Origin: Haemophilus sputorum CCUG 13788
GTDB lineage: Bacteria; Pseudomonadota; Gammaproteobacteria; Enterobacterales; Pasteurellaceae
Length of the DNA: 64,000 bases
Direction: 5' to 3'
NCBI RefSeq assembly: GCF_000238795.1
Contig: NZ_AFNK01000071.1
Location: 1 to 64,000, forward strand
The position numbers were made by a program, and so were the translations under genes. The notes under the pieces were generated by a model. It made no database searches. It saw only the letters and a program-made list of their open reading frames with translations, and was not told the DNA's origin. Below, in pieces: positions 20,155-31,092 of the stretch. Position 1 is the first letter of the stretch; each line of letters begins with the position of its first letter.

Positions 20155-20640
20155 TTAATGTAATCGTAATTGATGTCTTACTTGGCGCATCAATAAAAAA
20201 ACCCATGGCCAAAGGATACCACTAATTATTGCACCCACGATTTGTTGGTTATTAAACTCTGCGTTATTTAATACCATTTCGATAAAGAAAATCATAAAAC
20301 GAATTAAAATAACATATAGCATCACTAATAAGCTTTGTAACCAAAGCGATAAATTACGCAATATTTGGTGGTTCTTAGTAATGATATAAATGGCAATAGA
20401 CAGTACTAATGCATGAATCCCTAAAATCGAACCAACTACAAGATCCCAAATAATACCAACAACAAATGCTGTACCTACGCTAACTTTATCTGGTAACGCT
20501 AACGCCCAATAAAGCAAAACTAATACTACCCACGTTGGGCGATACCCCTGAAAATCATTAGGCCATGGCATAATTTCTAGCACAAATGCCACAATGAAAA
20601 TAAAGGCTAAGATAAAAATCTGAAAAAAAGTTTGTCTCAT
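20155..20640 (-). CDS. mreD: Rod shape-determining protein MreD
   Basis: Inner-membrane component of the elongation complex with MreB, MreC, RodA and PBP2. The 161 residues are mostly hydrophobic, with five to six predicted helices; [26 protein letters not shown] (from about residue 27) is the recognisable family signature. Length is normal. The start is two bases after the mreC stop and rarA begins one base after its stop, so mreC-mreD-rarA are coupled. Confidence 0.93.
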   Translation of the reverse strand: MRQTFFQIFILAFIFIVAFVLEIMPWPNDFQGYRPTWVVLVLLYWALALPDKVSVGTAFVVGIIWDLVVGSILGIHALVLSIAIYIITKNHQILRNLSLWLQSLLVMLYVILIRFMIFFIEMVLNNAEFNNQQIVGAIISGILWPWVFLLMRQVRHQLRLH

Positions 20641-20642
20641 GA

Positions 20643-21704
20643 CTATTCTGCTCCCACGTCAGTATGATGATTTTCATCACTATCTTTTTCCGGCAAAGCT
20701 GCTGGGTTTTCTGCAGACTCTTCATTCGGTTCAGTAACGTTTTCTTTACTATTTTCTTCTGTTACTTCTTCCTTTTTCTGAGCTAAGGAGCGCAAACGTT
20801 CAATCGGATTTGTGCTATTTCTACGTTCTTCAACAACATCTCGCACCTGCTGTGGTGATAAACTTTTTTGTTTACGTAACTCTTCTGTTGTTGGCCATAG
20901 CAATAATAGGTAACGTAAACGGTCTAACGAAGCTAGTGGTTTAGCGACAATACGCGCAAACTGGCTTTTGGTGTCGTTTGCCACAGATTCTACAATCGCA
21001 ACTGGGTATCCTTCAGGGAAACGTCCACCTAACCCTGAGGTTACTAATACATCTCCTTTAACAATATCAACCGAACGAGGTAAATTATCAATAATTAACT
21101 CATCATTATGACCTGTACCATTCGCTATACCCCTTACATCATTGCGTAATACTTGCACTGGAATTGCATGAGTAATATCTGTAATCAACAATACTCGACT
21201 GCTTTTTTCTCCTACTGAGATAACTTGTCCAACTACACCACGCTCATCAATAATAGCTTGTCCAACATAAGCGCCTGTGTCCTGCCCTTGATTGATAATC
21301 ACCTGTTGGCGATAGCTATCCATCTCTGCCGTTAGCACCTCTGCAATTTTTTTATATTCATCTTGGCGCAAGGGTGAACTTAATAGCAAGCGTAATCGTT
21401 GATTTTCCACTTTAAGGTGATCTAATAAAAGTAAATCTGCATTTTTTTCACGTAACTGCTCTTTTAAAACTTTATTTTCTAATTGAAGCTTATTGTTATC
21501 AATAAAGTTATTACTGACCCCATCTAATACTGAACGAGGCGTGTTGGCAAAGTAATACAATCCGCTAACAGCCGTTTCAAGCATATTACGAAAATGAATC
21601 AACGCAGAGCTTCTTCCATCAAAAGCAATCAACGCAATAGAAAAGCAGATAGCTAAGAAAAGTCGAACGCCAGGAGAAGGGGCTTTAGCAAAAATAGGCT
21701 TCAT
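20643..21704 (-). CDS. mreC: Cell shape-determining protein MreC
   Basis: Bitopic inner-membrane protein that links MreB to periplasmic cell-wall enzymes. The 353-residue protein has one membrane helix near residues 12-30, a coiled coil (about 55-105, Leu/Glu/Lys rich), then the beta-rich MreC domain with GVVGQVISVGEKSSRVLLI and LVTSGLGGRFPEGYPVA. The C-terminal tail is acidic and low in complexity. The ATG at 21702-21704 (MKPIFAKAPSPGVR) is preferred over an upstream in-frame start at 21749, because E. coli MreC begins MKPIFSRGPS. Confidence 0.94.
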   Translation of the reverse strand: MKPIFAKAPSPGVRLFLAICFSIALIAFDGRSSALIHFRNMLETAVSGLYYFANTPRSVLDGVSNNFIDNNKLQLENKVLKEQLREKNADLLLLDHLKVENQRLRLLLSSPLRQDEYKKIAEVLTAEMDSYRQQVIINQGQDTGAYVGQAIIDERGVVGQVISVGEKSSRVLLITDITHAIPVQVLRNDVRGIANGTGHNDELIIDNLPRSVDIVKGDVLVTSGLGGRFPEGYPVAIVESVANDTKSQFARIVAKPLASLDRLRYLLLLWPTTEELRKQKSLSPQQVRDVVEERRNSTNPIERLRSLAQKKEEVTEENSKENVTEPNEESAENPAALPEKDSDENHHTDVGAE

Positions 21705-21803
21705 TGTTTCTTTAGAATGAATTAAAAGAATAGAACTAGAAAAAGGCAATGGATAATGGCAAAACCATTATCCATTCAGTATTTATTAGATTAGATGCTG
21801 AAA

Positions 21804-22856
21804 TTATTCATCTGAACTAAATACATCTCCACCATGCATGTCAATCATATCTAATGCTTGACCACCACCTCTTGCAACACAAGTTAATGGTTCATCTGCA
21901 ACAATTACTGGTACACCTGTAGCTTCTGAAAGCAAAATATCTAAATTTTGTAATAAAGCACCGCCGCCAGTTAACACCATACCACGTTCAAAAATATCTG
22001 CAGCCAATTCTGGAGGACATTGTTCTAGCACAGATTTTACTGCGCCAACAATTCCATCTAATGGCTGCTCAATCGCTTCTAATACATGTCTTGAATTTAA
22101 TTCAAATGTACGCGGTGCACCTTCTGCAATATTATGTCCATGTACATCCATAGTTTTAACTTCATCTTCATCGCGAATCGTTGCTAATGCAATTTCTTTT
22201 TTGATACGTTCAGCAGTTGCTTCACCAATTGCTGAACCAAAATGACGACGAACATACGCAACAATTGCATCATCTAATTTATCACCGCCAATACGCACTG
22301 AAGTTGAGTAAACAATACCATTTAATGATAACACTGCAACTTCTGTTGTACCACCACCGATATCAATCACCATTGAACCTGTTGCTTCATGTACTGGTAA
22401 ACCAGCACCAATCGCTGCAGCCATAGGTTCTTCAATAAGGTAAACCTCACGCGCACCTGCTCCCATTGCAGATTCTTTAATTGCACGACGTTCAACTTGC
22501 GTTGCACCAGCTGGCACACAAATTAACACGCGTGGGCTTGGGCGCATAAAGTTATTAGTATGAACTTGCTTAATAAAGTGTTGTAACATTTTTTCCGTTA
22601 CAAAGAAATCCGCAATCACACCATCTTTCATTGGACGGATTGCAGTAATGCTTCTTGGGGTACGGCCTAACATTAATTTAGCGTTTGTTCCAACCGCCGC
22701 AATGCTTTTTGATAAACCAATTCTATCTTGACGGACAGCCACTACAGATGGCTCATCAAGTACGATGCCTTGTCCTTTTACATAAACTAGCGTATTTGCT
22801 GTACCGAGATCGATTGAAAGATCGTTAGAAAACAATCCTAAAAATTTTTTAAACAT
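21804..22856 (-). CDS. mreB: Rod shape-determining actin homologue MreB
   Basis: Bacterial actin that forms membrane-bound filaments guiding lateral wall synthesis. The 350-residue protein has the actin-fold nucleotide motifs: [10 protein letters not shown] (phosphate 1, about 15-24), [13 protein letters not shown] (phosphate 2) and [12 protein letters not shown] (adenosine). Length and sequence match E. coli MreB. It is first in the run mreB-mreC-mreD-rarA-znuB, with a good promoter at 22928-22957. The mreB-mreC gap (99 bases) is larger than the later ones. Confidence 0.97.
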   Translation of the reverse strand: MFKKFLGLFSNDLSIDLGTANTLVYVKGQGIVLDEPSVVAVRQDRIGLSKSIAAVGTNAKLMLGRTPRSITAIRPMKDGVIADFFVTEKMLQHFIKQVHTNNFMRPSPRVLICVPAGATQVERRAIKESAMGAGAREVYLIEEPMAAAIGAGLPVHEATGSMVIDIGGGTTEVAVLSLNGIVYSTSVRIGGDKLDDAIVAYVRRHFGSAIGEATAERIKKEIALATIRDEDEVKTMDVHGHNIAEGAPRTFELNSRHVLEAIEQPLDGIVGAVKSVLEQCPPELAADIFERGMVLTGGGALLQNLDILLSEATGVPVIVADEPLTCVARGGGQALDMIDMHGGDVFSSDE

Positions 22857-22927
22857 ATTGAATATCCGTCAATTAACTAATTTGCTCATGCATTTGCATG
22901 AATAATGATGTGAAAAAATTGCGTATA

Positions 22928-22957
22928 AATATATCAAAAAAACCCACTCTACTTCAA
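22928..22957 (-). promoter_or_regulatory. mre operon promoter
   Basis: On the minus strand TTGAAG (22952-22957) and TATATT (22928-22933) are 18 bases apart, about 70 bases before the mreB ATG. Inferred from sequence. Confidence 0.55.
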
Positions 22958-23010
22958 TGACTAATTTAATTTAGCCAAAGTTTTTCAACCATTTAACTTT
23001 AAACAAAACA

Positions 23011-23036
23011 AAACGCCACTCATTGAGTGGCGTTTT
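23011..23036 (-). terminator. gapA terminator
   Basis: ACGCCACTCA and TGAGTGGCGT form a perfect 10-bp stem with a one-base nominal loop. On the minus strand it is followed by TTTGTTTTG. It lies 17 bases past the gapA stop. Confidence 0.85.
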
Positions 23037-23052
23037 TCATAGCAAGTTGCAA

Positions 23053-24069
<1,017 letters not shown>

Positions 24070-24131
24070 CTATATTAAAGTTAAACAAAATTGTTCTTTA
24101 CTTGAAAGACTATCTCTGTAAAGATGCTTAC

Positions 24132-24159
24132 ATTATAGCATATGTTTTTATGCAGCAAA
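24132..24159 (-). promoter_or_regulatory. gapA promoter with extended -10
   Basis: On the minus strand TATAAT (24132-24137) is preceded by TGC, giving the extended -10 TGnTATAAT, and TTTGCT (24154-24159) lies 16 bases upstream. This is the strongest-looking promoter in the window, as expected for gapA. Confidence 0.7.
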
Positions 24160-24304
24160 CACGCCTAAAGAACGTAATCACTATATCAGATTCTATTTTT
24201 ATGATCCATGTCAAATTTGATAAAAATAACGCTTTTTAGGTAAAAAACATCTCTGCTTTTAGGAACTTTTTAGCTATCTTTTAAGTGAAATTTTAGAGGA
24301 TAAA

Positions 24305-24700
24305 ATGATTAAAGATATTGATGAACTCACGGAAGAACAAGTTGAAATTCTCATTAACCACGGCACGGAAATGCCATTTACGGGTAAATTTTTAGAAGAA
24401 AACCGTGTGGGCACTTATCGTTGCGCACGTTGTCATTCAGCACTATTCCGTTCTGATACAAAATTTGATGCAGGATGCGGCTGGCCAAGTTTTTATGAGG
24501 CAGTTTCAGATGAAGCACTACGTTATCTAGACGACTACTCTTTAGGCCGTCATCGAGTTGAAATTCGTTGTAGTAATTGTGACTCTCATCTTGGTCATGT
24601 TTTTCATGATGGACCACCCCCAACTGGCTTACGTTTTTGTTTAAACTCCGTCGCGCTGAATTTTAAATGGGACGAAACTGGCGAAGAATTTGATGGTTAA
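24305..24700 (+). CDS. msrB: Peptide-methionine (R)-S-oxide reductase MsrB
   Basis: Reduces the R form of methionine sulfoxide in proteins. The 131-residue single-domain enzyme has two zinc-binding CxxC pairs (YRCARC about 38-43 and RCSNCD), the GCGWPSF block with the probable resolving Cys, the HRVEIRC strand and the catalytic Cys in LRFCLNSVAL near the C-terminus. H. influenzae also has an MsrAB fusion; this is the stand-alone cytoplasmic form and has no signal peptide. AGAGGA precedes the ATG. The gene is divergent from gapA and ends in a hairpin shared with the next gene. Confidence 0.95.
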   Translation: MIKDIDELTEEQVEILINHGTEMPFTGKFLEENRVGTYRCARCHSALFRSDTKFDAGCGWPSFYEAVSDEALRYLDDYSLGRHRVEIRCSNCDSHLGHVFHDGPPPTGLRFCLNSVALNFKWDETGEEFDG

Positions 24701-24703
24701 TGC

Positions 24704-24731
24704 AAAACAGGCGCTGATTTAGCGCCTGTTT
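24704..24731. terminator. Bidirectional terminator between msrB and the glycosyltransferase gene
   Basis: AAACAGGCGCT and AGCGCCTGTTT form an 11-bp stem with a GATTT loop. It lies between convergent genes; on the plus strand TTTCATTTTA follows. Confidence 0.75.
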
Positions 24732-24735
24732 CATT

Positions 24736-26283
24736 TTATCGACTTGTTGAGATTTTAGCTAAAGCTTGCTTTACTTCATCAATCACATAATGCCAATCTT
24801 CAATCATCGCACGCCAGCGAATAGACTGCATATTTGGATACCATAAATTCTCTCGCTGGTAGCTTCCCCAACGCCAATCAACAACGTAAGAAAGCATCAA
24901 CAATGTTGGCTTATTCAATGCGCCAGCTACATGTGCCACTGATGTATCTACCGTCACAATACAATCTAACAAGCTAATTGCCGCAGCAGTATCCGCCATA
25001 TCATGTAAATCAGCGGATAAATCCGTCACTTGATAACGTGCTAATAAATCTTTTTCAGCCTCATTTTGTTCTTTTTGCAAACAATAGAAATCAACATTAT
25101 CGCTATTAAATAATTTCTCTATCGGCCCCAAATCATGAATAGAACGATTAGCATCATTTTCATGCGACGGATCGCCTCGCCATACTATCCCGACTTTCAA
25201 GCGGTCATTTTTAATGATTTTTTTGCAAAACAGTTGTTGTTTCTCTGGTATTGCAGATAGATAAGGTATTCTTTTCGGCTGAAGCTGAAAAGGCATTGCC
25301 ACATGAGCTAAAATTGCATGAGGATAAACCCAATAGTCGAAATGCGTTAGTTCGGCATTAGCATTCTCGCGAATAATGACTTCATCAATATCTGGATGCG
25401 TTTGTAATAATGAAATTATTGGCTTTTGTGCCACTAATGTAATTTTTTTAGTGCCTTGCAATTTCAGCATATGCGCTAGTTGAGCAAACATAATCTCATC
25501 GCCCAAACCAAACTCACTCCAAATGACCAAATGTTTATTAGCTAAAGACTCTCCTTTCCAGCGCTTTTCTTTAAGCCATTCATCTTTTGGTGGAAATGGG
25601 CTGCGACGTTCAGGAAATAGTTCTTCAACAAGCTCAAAAAGCTTCTCACGTGCTTTAAACCCTTCTTGATAATTACCAGCTAATAAAATACTACATACAT
25701 TGAAAAGATGAGCAGAAATATTTATCTTATAACGTAAATAACGCTGAAAAACCGTTTCTTCTTGATTGGTAACTCCTGCTTTTTGCAAGGTTTGCACCTT
25801 TGCTAAAAAAGCAGCTGGAGAATCTGGATCCAATAGTGCCATATTTTCTAAGGACTCTAGCGCACTCATTAAATCATTTCGCAATAGAGCATTATTAAAA
25901 TCAACATAAATATCAATATAGCTCTTACCTAAACGTTTGGTGTCTTTAAAATAAAGCCAAACATTCACATTAGTATTTTCTTGATAGCTAACAACTTGAC
26001 TAAATGGTTGATGTAATGCCAAAGGTGAAATACCCGCTTTCGATTTTAAAGCTAAAACCCCCTCTTCTTTCAGCACGCGTAACCAACAAAAGAAGGTGTC
26101 TTCGTCATAACTTAGACCTTCATCATCTACAAAAAGCGCATCATAAGCGTTCTGTTGAATCGCAGGTAAACTCTGCTTCTGCCCCATTTTTTCACTGTAA
26201 TACTCAAACTCAAATTGGGCTTTCCAATCTGGAAGAAAATTATCCATAAAAGCTTCATTTGCAATAACCAAAGCCTTCTTCAT
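24736..26283 (-). CDS. TPR-containing GT9-like glycosyltransferase, substrate unknown
   Basis: The C-terminal part (about 230-510) looks like a GT-B glycosyltransferase of the heptosyltransferase (GT9) clan. It has VWRGDPSHENDANRSI, a strand-helix pair around ITLVAQKPIISLLQTHPDIDEV, and the donor-site-like VDTSVAHVAGALNKPTLLML followed by DWRW. The middle (about 130-230) is helical and TPR-like. The N-terminus (1-130) is a separate domain I do not recognise. There is no signal peptide or membrane helix, so it should act in the cytoplasm. Acceptor could be lipooligosaccharide or a protein; nothing here decides it. It sits between msrB and glmU. An uptake core lies inside at about 25198-25206. 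Confidence 0.7.
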   Translation of the reverse strand: MKKALVIANEAFMDNFLPDWKAQFEFEYYSEKMGQKQSLPAIQQNAYDALFVDDEGLSYDEDTFFCWLRVLKEEGVLALKSKAGISPLALHQPFSQVVSYQENTNVNVWLYFKDTKRLGKSYIDIYVDFNNALLRNDLMSALESLENMALLDPDSPAAFLAKVQTLQKAGVTNQEETVFQRYLRYKINISAHLFNVCSILLAGNYQEGFKAREKLFELVEELFPERRSPFPPKDEWLKEKRWKGESLANKHLVIWSEFGLGDEIMFAQLAHMLKLQGTKKITLVAQKPIISLLQTHPDIDEVIIRENANAELTHFDYWVYPHAILAHVAMPFQLQPKRIPYLSAIPEKQQLFCKKIIKNDRLKVGIVWRGDPSHENDANRSIHDLGPIEKLFNSDNVDFYCLQKEQNEAEKDLLARYQVTDLSADLHDMADTAAAISLLDCIVTVDTSVAHVAGALNKPTLLMLSYVVDWRWGSYQRENLWYPNMQSIRWRAMIEDWHYVIDEVKQALAKISTSR

Positions 26284-26412
26284 ATTGCCTTACCTATATT
26301 CCATTATAGTCAATTTATTCTAGCATTGAGGGGCTAGAACCCCAAACAACAAAATAGCCCCAACCTAAATCGGAGCTAATTTATTCATGAAAACAAAATC
26401 ATATGTTTTACA

Positions 26413-27780
26413 TTATTTTTTCTTTGTTGGTCGCTGCCAACCTTGAATATGTTTTTGTGCAACACGTGTAATCACTAATTCGCCTTCAGCCACATTTTTA
26501 GTAATGGTTGAACCCGCACCAATGGTCGCACCATTAGCAATCTCAACTGGTGCAACTAATTGGCTATCTGAGCCAACAAACACATCATCGCCAATAATAG
26601 TTTTGAATTTATTTGCGCCATCGTAGTTACAAGTAATCACACCCGCACCAATGTTCACATTGCTACCAACTTCAGCATCACCAACATAAGTTAAGTGATT
26701 CACTTTAGATCCTTTACCTACTTGTGCGTTTTTAATCTCAACAAAGTTACCTACATGCGCACCTTCCGCTAATTGAGTGCCTGGACGTAAGCGAGAGAAT
26801 GGTCCAATTGCAGATTTTTCACCAATCACTGCATCTTCTAACACAGAATATGGTTTGATTTCTACATTATCACCTACGCTCACATTTTTTAAGACACAAC
26901 CTGCACCAATTTTAACATTGTTACCTAGTTTAACATTCCCTTCTAAGATTACGTTAACGTCAATAGACACATCTTTTCCATGTTCAACGGTACCACGTAC
27001 ATCAAAACGACTTGGATCGCTTAAAGTTACGCCAGCAAGCAATAATTTTTCTGCTTGTTTTTTCTGATAAAAACGTTCAAGTGCCGCTAGTTGAAGACGA
27101 TTATTAACCCCTTCAACTTCCATAAATTCATCAGCTTGCACCGCTTGTACTTGGAATCCATCTTCATTTGCCATCGCAATTACATCAGTAATGTAATACT
27201 CGCCTTGTGCGTTATTGTTATTGAGATTGCCTAACCATTTTTTGAAGCTTGCACCGCTAGCAACCATCACACCAGTATTAATTTCTTGGATTTTTAACTG
27301 TTCAGCCGAAGCATCTTTTTGTTCAACAATCGCAACCACCGAGCCATTTTCACGAATAATACGACCATAACCCGTTGGGTTTTCTAACTTAACTGTTAAT
27401 AGTGCAATACCATTTTCTGGTTTTTGCGCAATAAGACGCTCAAGCGTCGATTGCTGAATTAACGGTGTATCACCATAAAGCATCATAATATTTTCATCAT
27501 CTGCAAAAAATGGCGCTGCTTGTTGCATCGCATGACCTGTGCCTAATTGTTCTGCTTGGAAAACCCAATTAACTGGCTCATCAGCTAATCTTTCTTTTAA
27601 TAAATCAGCACCATGGCCATAAATTAAATTGATTTGGCGTGCATTAAGCTGTTTTACCGTATCAATAACATGTTTTACCATAGGTTTGCCCGCAATTGGA
27701 TGTAAGACTTTTGGTAAGTCTGAATACATACGCGTGCCTTTTCCTGCTGCTAGAATTACCACACTTAAAGGTTTGGTCAT
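26413..27780 (-). CDS. glmU: Bifunctional GlmU (GlcN-1-P acetyltransferase / GlcNAc-1-P uridyltransferase)
   Basis: Makes UDP-GlcNAc, the precursor for peptidoglycan and lipid A. The 455-residue protein has the N-terminal pyrophosphorylase domain ([20 protein letters not shown], about 8-27; then [10 protein letters not shown] and YGDTPLI). The C-terminal left-handed beta-helix has hexapeptide repeats (about 250-440), with [12 protein letters not shown], the [11 protein letters not shown] acetyltransferase block and [13 protein letters not shown]. Length matches E. coli GlmU (456). It lies upstream of the glycosyltransferase gene with 129 bases between, which hold only a weak GGGGCTA/TAGCCCC hairpin (about 26330-26375). 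Confidence 0.97.
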   Translation of the reverse strand: MTKPLSVVILAAGKGTRMYSDLPKVLHPIAGKPMVKHVIDTVKQLNARQINLIYGHGADLLKERLADEPVNWVFQAEQLGTGHAMQQAAPFFADDENIMMLYGDTPLIQQSTLERLIAQKPENGIALLTVKLENPTGYGRIIRENGSVVAIVEQKDASAEQLKIQEINTGVMVASGASFKKWLGNLNNNNAQGEYYITDVIAMANEDGFQVQAVQADEFMEVEGVNNRLQLAALERFYQKKQAEKLLLAGVTLSDPSRFDVRGTVEHGKDVSIDVNVILEGNVKLGNNVKIGAGCVLKNVSVGDNVEIKPYSVLEDAVIGEKSAIGPFSRLRPGTQLAEGAHVGNFVEIKNAQVGKGSKVNHLTYVGDAEVGSNVNIGAGVITCNYDGANKFKTIIGDDVFVGSDSQLVAPVEIANGATIGAGSTITKNVAEGELVITRVAQKHIQGWQRPTKKK

Positions 27781-27896
27781 TTGAATATCCTTGTTTAAAA
27801 ATAATTAAAAGAGTTGACTTGCTGTAATGAAAATCAGCAAGTTGATGCCTGCATAATCATCAAAATATGCCTATTTTAACAGAAATTGACAATAGA

Positions 27897-27942
27897 AAAA
27901 GCGGTTAGTTTCTTGCAATTCTTTGCAAAAATCTAACCGCTT
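27897..27942 (-). terminator. Efflux operon terminator from an inverted uptake-sequence pair
   Basis: AAAGCGGTTAG and CTAACCGCTT form a 10-bp stem. On the minus strand it is followed by TTTTC, 16 bases past the RND pump stop. Confidence 0.75.
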
Positions 27943-27957
27943 GTCAGTCAATACAGA

Positions 27958-30900
27958 TTATGCTTGTTGTTCAATATCTGTTTTTTCTAGTGCGGGTTTC
28001 GCATATTTTTCTTCATCAAATTCACGTAATGGTTTGTGACGTTCTCCTAAGAAGGTATAAATCACTGGCAATACGAATAAGGTAAAGAGCGTACCGATAC
28101 TTAAACCAGCCACAATCACCATCCCCATACTAAAACGGGCAATCGCACCTGCGCCAGAAGCTAATAGTAATGGAATTAAGCCCGCTACCATCGCAGCTGT
28201 TGTCATTAGAATCGGACGTAAACGAATAGTTGCTGAATGAACAATGGCGTCAAAACGAGATAATCCGTGATTTAATTGCTCTTCTTTTGCTACTTCACAC
28301 ATCAAAATACCGTGTTTCGTAATTAACCCAACTAACGTTACCAAACCAACCTGTGAATAAATATTTAAGGTTGCCCCAGCTACTTTGCCAATACCAAGAA
28401 CATTTAATACCAACAATGCTCCACTCACTGCTAATGGAACAGAAACTAAGATAACCATTGGATCACGCCAAGATTCAAATTGAATTGCAAGCACTAAATA
28501 GATAATCACCACCGCTAAAGCAAAAGTCATTGCCATTGCACTGCCTTCTTGAACATATTGACGTGCTTCAGATCTAAAATCGTATTGGTAACCTTGTGGC
28601 AATGTTCTGTCTAATTCAGCTTTTGCCCAATTTACTGCATCACCAATTGAACCTGACACAACACCGCTAATAGTAGCCGAGTTAAGTTGGCTCATTCGAT
28701 TTAATGAAGCTGGTTCTGTCGCTAATTCTAATGTAACGATCGAACCAAGCGGAATCGTTTCACCACTTGCGGTATTCACATAGAATTTCATTAAATCTTC
28801 TGGATTTAGGCGATCTTTTCGAATTGCTTGAGAAACAATCGGATAAGCTCGAGAGTCAATATCTACACGCGTAATAATTGCACCAGATAAATATGCGCCT
28901 AATGTTCGGCTCACCTGTTGCATAGTAATACCATAACTTCCCATTTTTTCGCGATCAAATTTCCATTTCATTGTTACCGTATCAAATTTTAAGTCTAAAT
29001 TTGCAAAGAAAAATTGACCTGAAGATTGTGCTTTTGCCAACACATCACCGGCAACTTGCGCTAACTTATTGTAATCATCCGCTGTCGTAATCACTAATGA
29101 GAACGGTAAGCCGTTTTCACCAGTTGAAATTTCTGGAAACGAAATCGCATTGATATCCATTGCAACAATTTGTTTAGCAATTTTTGCGACATCAGCAGCA
29201 ATCGCGGCACGTTCACGATCACGCTCATTCCAATCTTTTAATGAAATAATTGAAAGCGCGCTGTTGGTACCGTTAAAACCAGAAACTGTCATCATTGCTG
29301 CCACTTCTGGAAGCGCTTTAACTTTTTCATTGAACTGCTCAGTTGCTTGTTGCGTGTAGTCTAAGTTTGTATTAGATGGACCATTTCCGATACCAACAAT
29401 GAAACCACGGTCTTCAGTTGGTGCAACTTCACTAGATAAAGATGTTAATAACGTTGGTAACGTTGCAAAAATACCGATAGCAAACACCACAACAAACCAA
29501 CGGACTGCCATTACGCCCCTTAACATATTGGTATAGCAGCTTGTCATTTTATCTAGCATGCCATTAACGCATTTTGCAAAGCCACTTTCATGTTCTTCAC
29601 TGTATGCTTTTAATACTCGGCTAGACATCATTGGCGAAAGCGTTAATGCAGCAATCCCTGAAATAAATACCGCACCAGCAAGCGTAAGTGCAAACTCTTT
29701 AAACAGTGAGCCAGTCACGCCTTCCATCAATGCCATCGGTGAATATACTGCCACCAAAGTAATTGTCATTGAAATAACGGGAATTGCAATTTCACGTGTC
29801 CCAATAATTGCCGCATCGAATGGTGATTTCCCTTCTTTCACATGGCGTTCCACGTTCTCTAGTACAACGATCGCATCATCCACCACCAAGCCGATAGCAA
29901 GAATCAAGGCTAATAGCGTCAGCAAGTTAATTGAGAAGCCGAACATTTGTAAGAAGAATAATACCCCAATCAATGAAATTGGAATCGTCACAACTGGCAC
30001 GATCATCGCACGTAATGAGCCTAAGAAGAGGATAATCACCACTAATACGATAACCGTTGCTTCTATAATGGTTTTATAAACCTCTTTAATTGAGCTATCA
30101 ATTGCAATGGTTTTATCATACATAATTTCCCCATTAAGCGAATCCGGTAAGTTCCGTTGAATTTGCTTAAAGGTTGGGTAAATATCTTTTGCAACAGTTA
30201 GTGAGTTTGCAGTTGTTGCTGCTGAAACCGCTAATACCACTGCATCTTTACCATCAGCTACTGCTCGTGAGGCATCTTGGTATTTATCTAATTCAACTGT
30301 TGCAATATCTTTTAATTTGATAGTACGACCATCTGATGTTGTCGAAATCGTTACATTTTCTAATTCGGCAACAGAAGGCGTAGTTGATTCCACTTTGTTT
30401 TTATAAACCGTGTAATAACCATTTGCGCTACCAGCTGCTGTACTCAAGTTATTCGCACTTAAAGCAGCCAAAACAGTAGCACCAGAAAGGTTATTCCCTG
30501 CCATTTTTTCTGGATCTAACCAAATTCGTAAACCAAAGTTTGATGCACCAAAAATATCTACGCTAGAAACGCCATTGACCGTAAAGAATTGCGGTTTTAC
30601 AACACGGTTAATATAGTCTGCAATTTGTGGTGTGCTTAACTCATCAGAAACAAAGCGAATATACATCAACGCATCGTTTGAACCAGATGAAACACTAATT
30701 GATGGATCGTCAATACCACTCGGTAATTTCGCACGAATCGCATTTACTTTAGCTGAAATATCAGCTAACGCCATTTGCGGGTTAGTGTTCAGCTTCATCT
30801 TAATAGTTACAGTTGAAGTACTTGGACTACTTGAAGAAGTCACATAGTCAATGTTATCCGCTTGCGCGACAGCTTCCTCTAGTTGGGAGGTAACCAATGC

Positions 30901-31080
30901 CTGCATAAGGCTAGCATCAGCCCCCGAATAGTTAACACTAACGGTAACGATGGAGACCGTCATCTCCGGATATTCGCGCACCTGTAATTTGTTGATAGAT
31001 TGCAAGCCAAGAATTGTAATCAGCAAGCTAATACATATCGCCAAAACCGGTCGTTTAATAAAAATATCAGTAAATTTCAT
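27958..31080 (-). CDS. acrB: RND multidrug efflux pump, inner-membrane subunit (AcrB-like)
   Basis: Proton-driven drug exporter of the HAE1 RND family. The 1040-residue protein has the usual layout: helix 1, a large periplasmic loop, helices 2-7, a second loop and helices 8-12. Proton-relay residues are visible in IGLVVDDAIVVLENVERH (Asp-Asp of helix 4, about 400) and the helix 10 region VTLVGLITKHGILMCEVAK. The ATG at 31078-31080 is preferred over an upstream in-frame TTG. It is 12 bases after the adaptor gene. HI0895 is the nearest H. influenzae protein that I recall. No outer-membrane channel gene is adjacent, so a TolC from elsewhere is presumably used. Substrates are unknown. Confidence 0.9.
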   Translation of the reverse strand: MKFTDIFIKRPVLAICISLLITILGLQSINKLQVREYPEMTVSIVTVSVNYSGADASLMQALVTSQLEEAVAQADNIDYVTSSSSPSTSTVTIKMKLNTNPQMALADISAKVNAIRAKLPSGIDDPSISVSSGSNDALMYIRFVSDELSTPQIADYINRVVKPQFFTVNGVSSVDIFGASNFGLRIWLDPEKMAGNNLSGATVLAALSANNLSTAAGSANGYYTVYKNKVESTTPSVAELENVTISTTSDGRTIKLKDIATVELDKYQDASRAVADGKDAVVLAVSAATTANSLTVAKDIYPTFKQIQRNLPDSLNGEIMYDKTIAIDSSIKEVYKTIIEATVIVLVVIILFLGSLRAMIVPVVTIPISLIGVLFFLQMFGFSINLLTLLALILAIGLVVDDAIVVLENVERHVKEGKSPFDAAIIGTREIAIPVISMTITLVAVYSPMALMEGVTGSLFKEFALTLAGAVFISGIAALTLSPMMSSRVLKAYSEEHESGFAKCVNGMLDKMTSCYTNMLRGVMAVRWFVVVFAIGIFATLPTLLTSLSSEVAPTEDRGFIVGIGNGPSNTNLDYTQQATEQFNEKVKALPEVAAMMTVSGFNGTNSALSIISLKDWNERDRERAAIAADVAKIAKQIVAMDINAISFPEISTGENGLPFSLVITTADDYNKLAQVAGDVLAKAQSSGQFFFANLDLKFDTVTMKWKFDREKMGSYGITMQQVSRTLGAYLSGAIITRVDIDSRAYPIVSQAIRKDRLNPEDLMKFYVNTASGETIPLGSIVTLELATEPASLNRMSQLNSATISGVVSGSIGDAVNWAKAELDRTLPQGYQYDFRSEARQYVQEGSAMAMTFALAVVIIYLVLAIQFESWRDPMVILVSVPLAVSGALLVLNVLGIGKVAGATLNIYSQVGLVTLVGLITKHGILMCEVAKEEQLNHGLSRFDAIVHSATIRLRPILMTTAAMVAGLIPLLLASGAGAIARFSMGMVIVAGLSIGTLFTLFVLPVIYTFLGERHKPLREFDEEKYAKPALEKTDIEQQA

Positions 31081-31092
31081 TAAAAACCCCAA

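Noticed and set aside
26330..26375. GGGGCTA/TAGCCCC hairpin between glmU and the glycosyltransferase gene as a terminator
   Set aside because: No T run follows on the minus strand; kept only as a weak structure in the glmU entry.
29558..30079. 173-codon open frame antisense to the RND pump
   Set aside because: Low-complexity Thr/Ile/Ser-rich product without ribosome site; a shadow of the pump gene.
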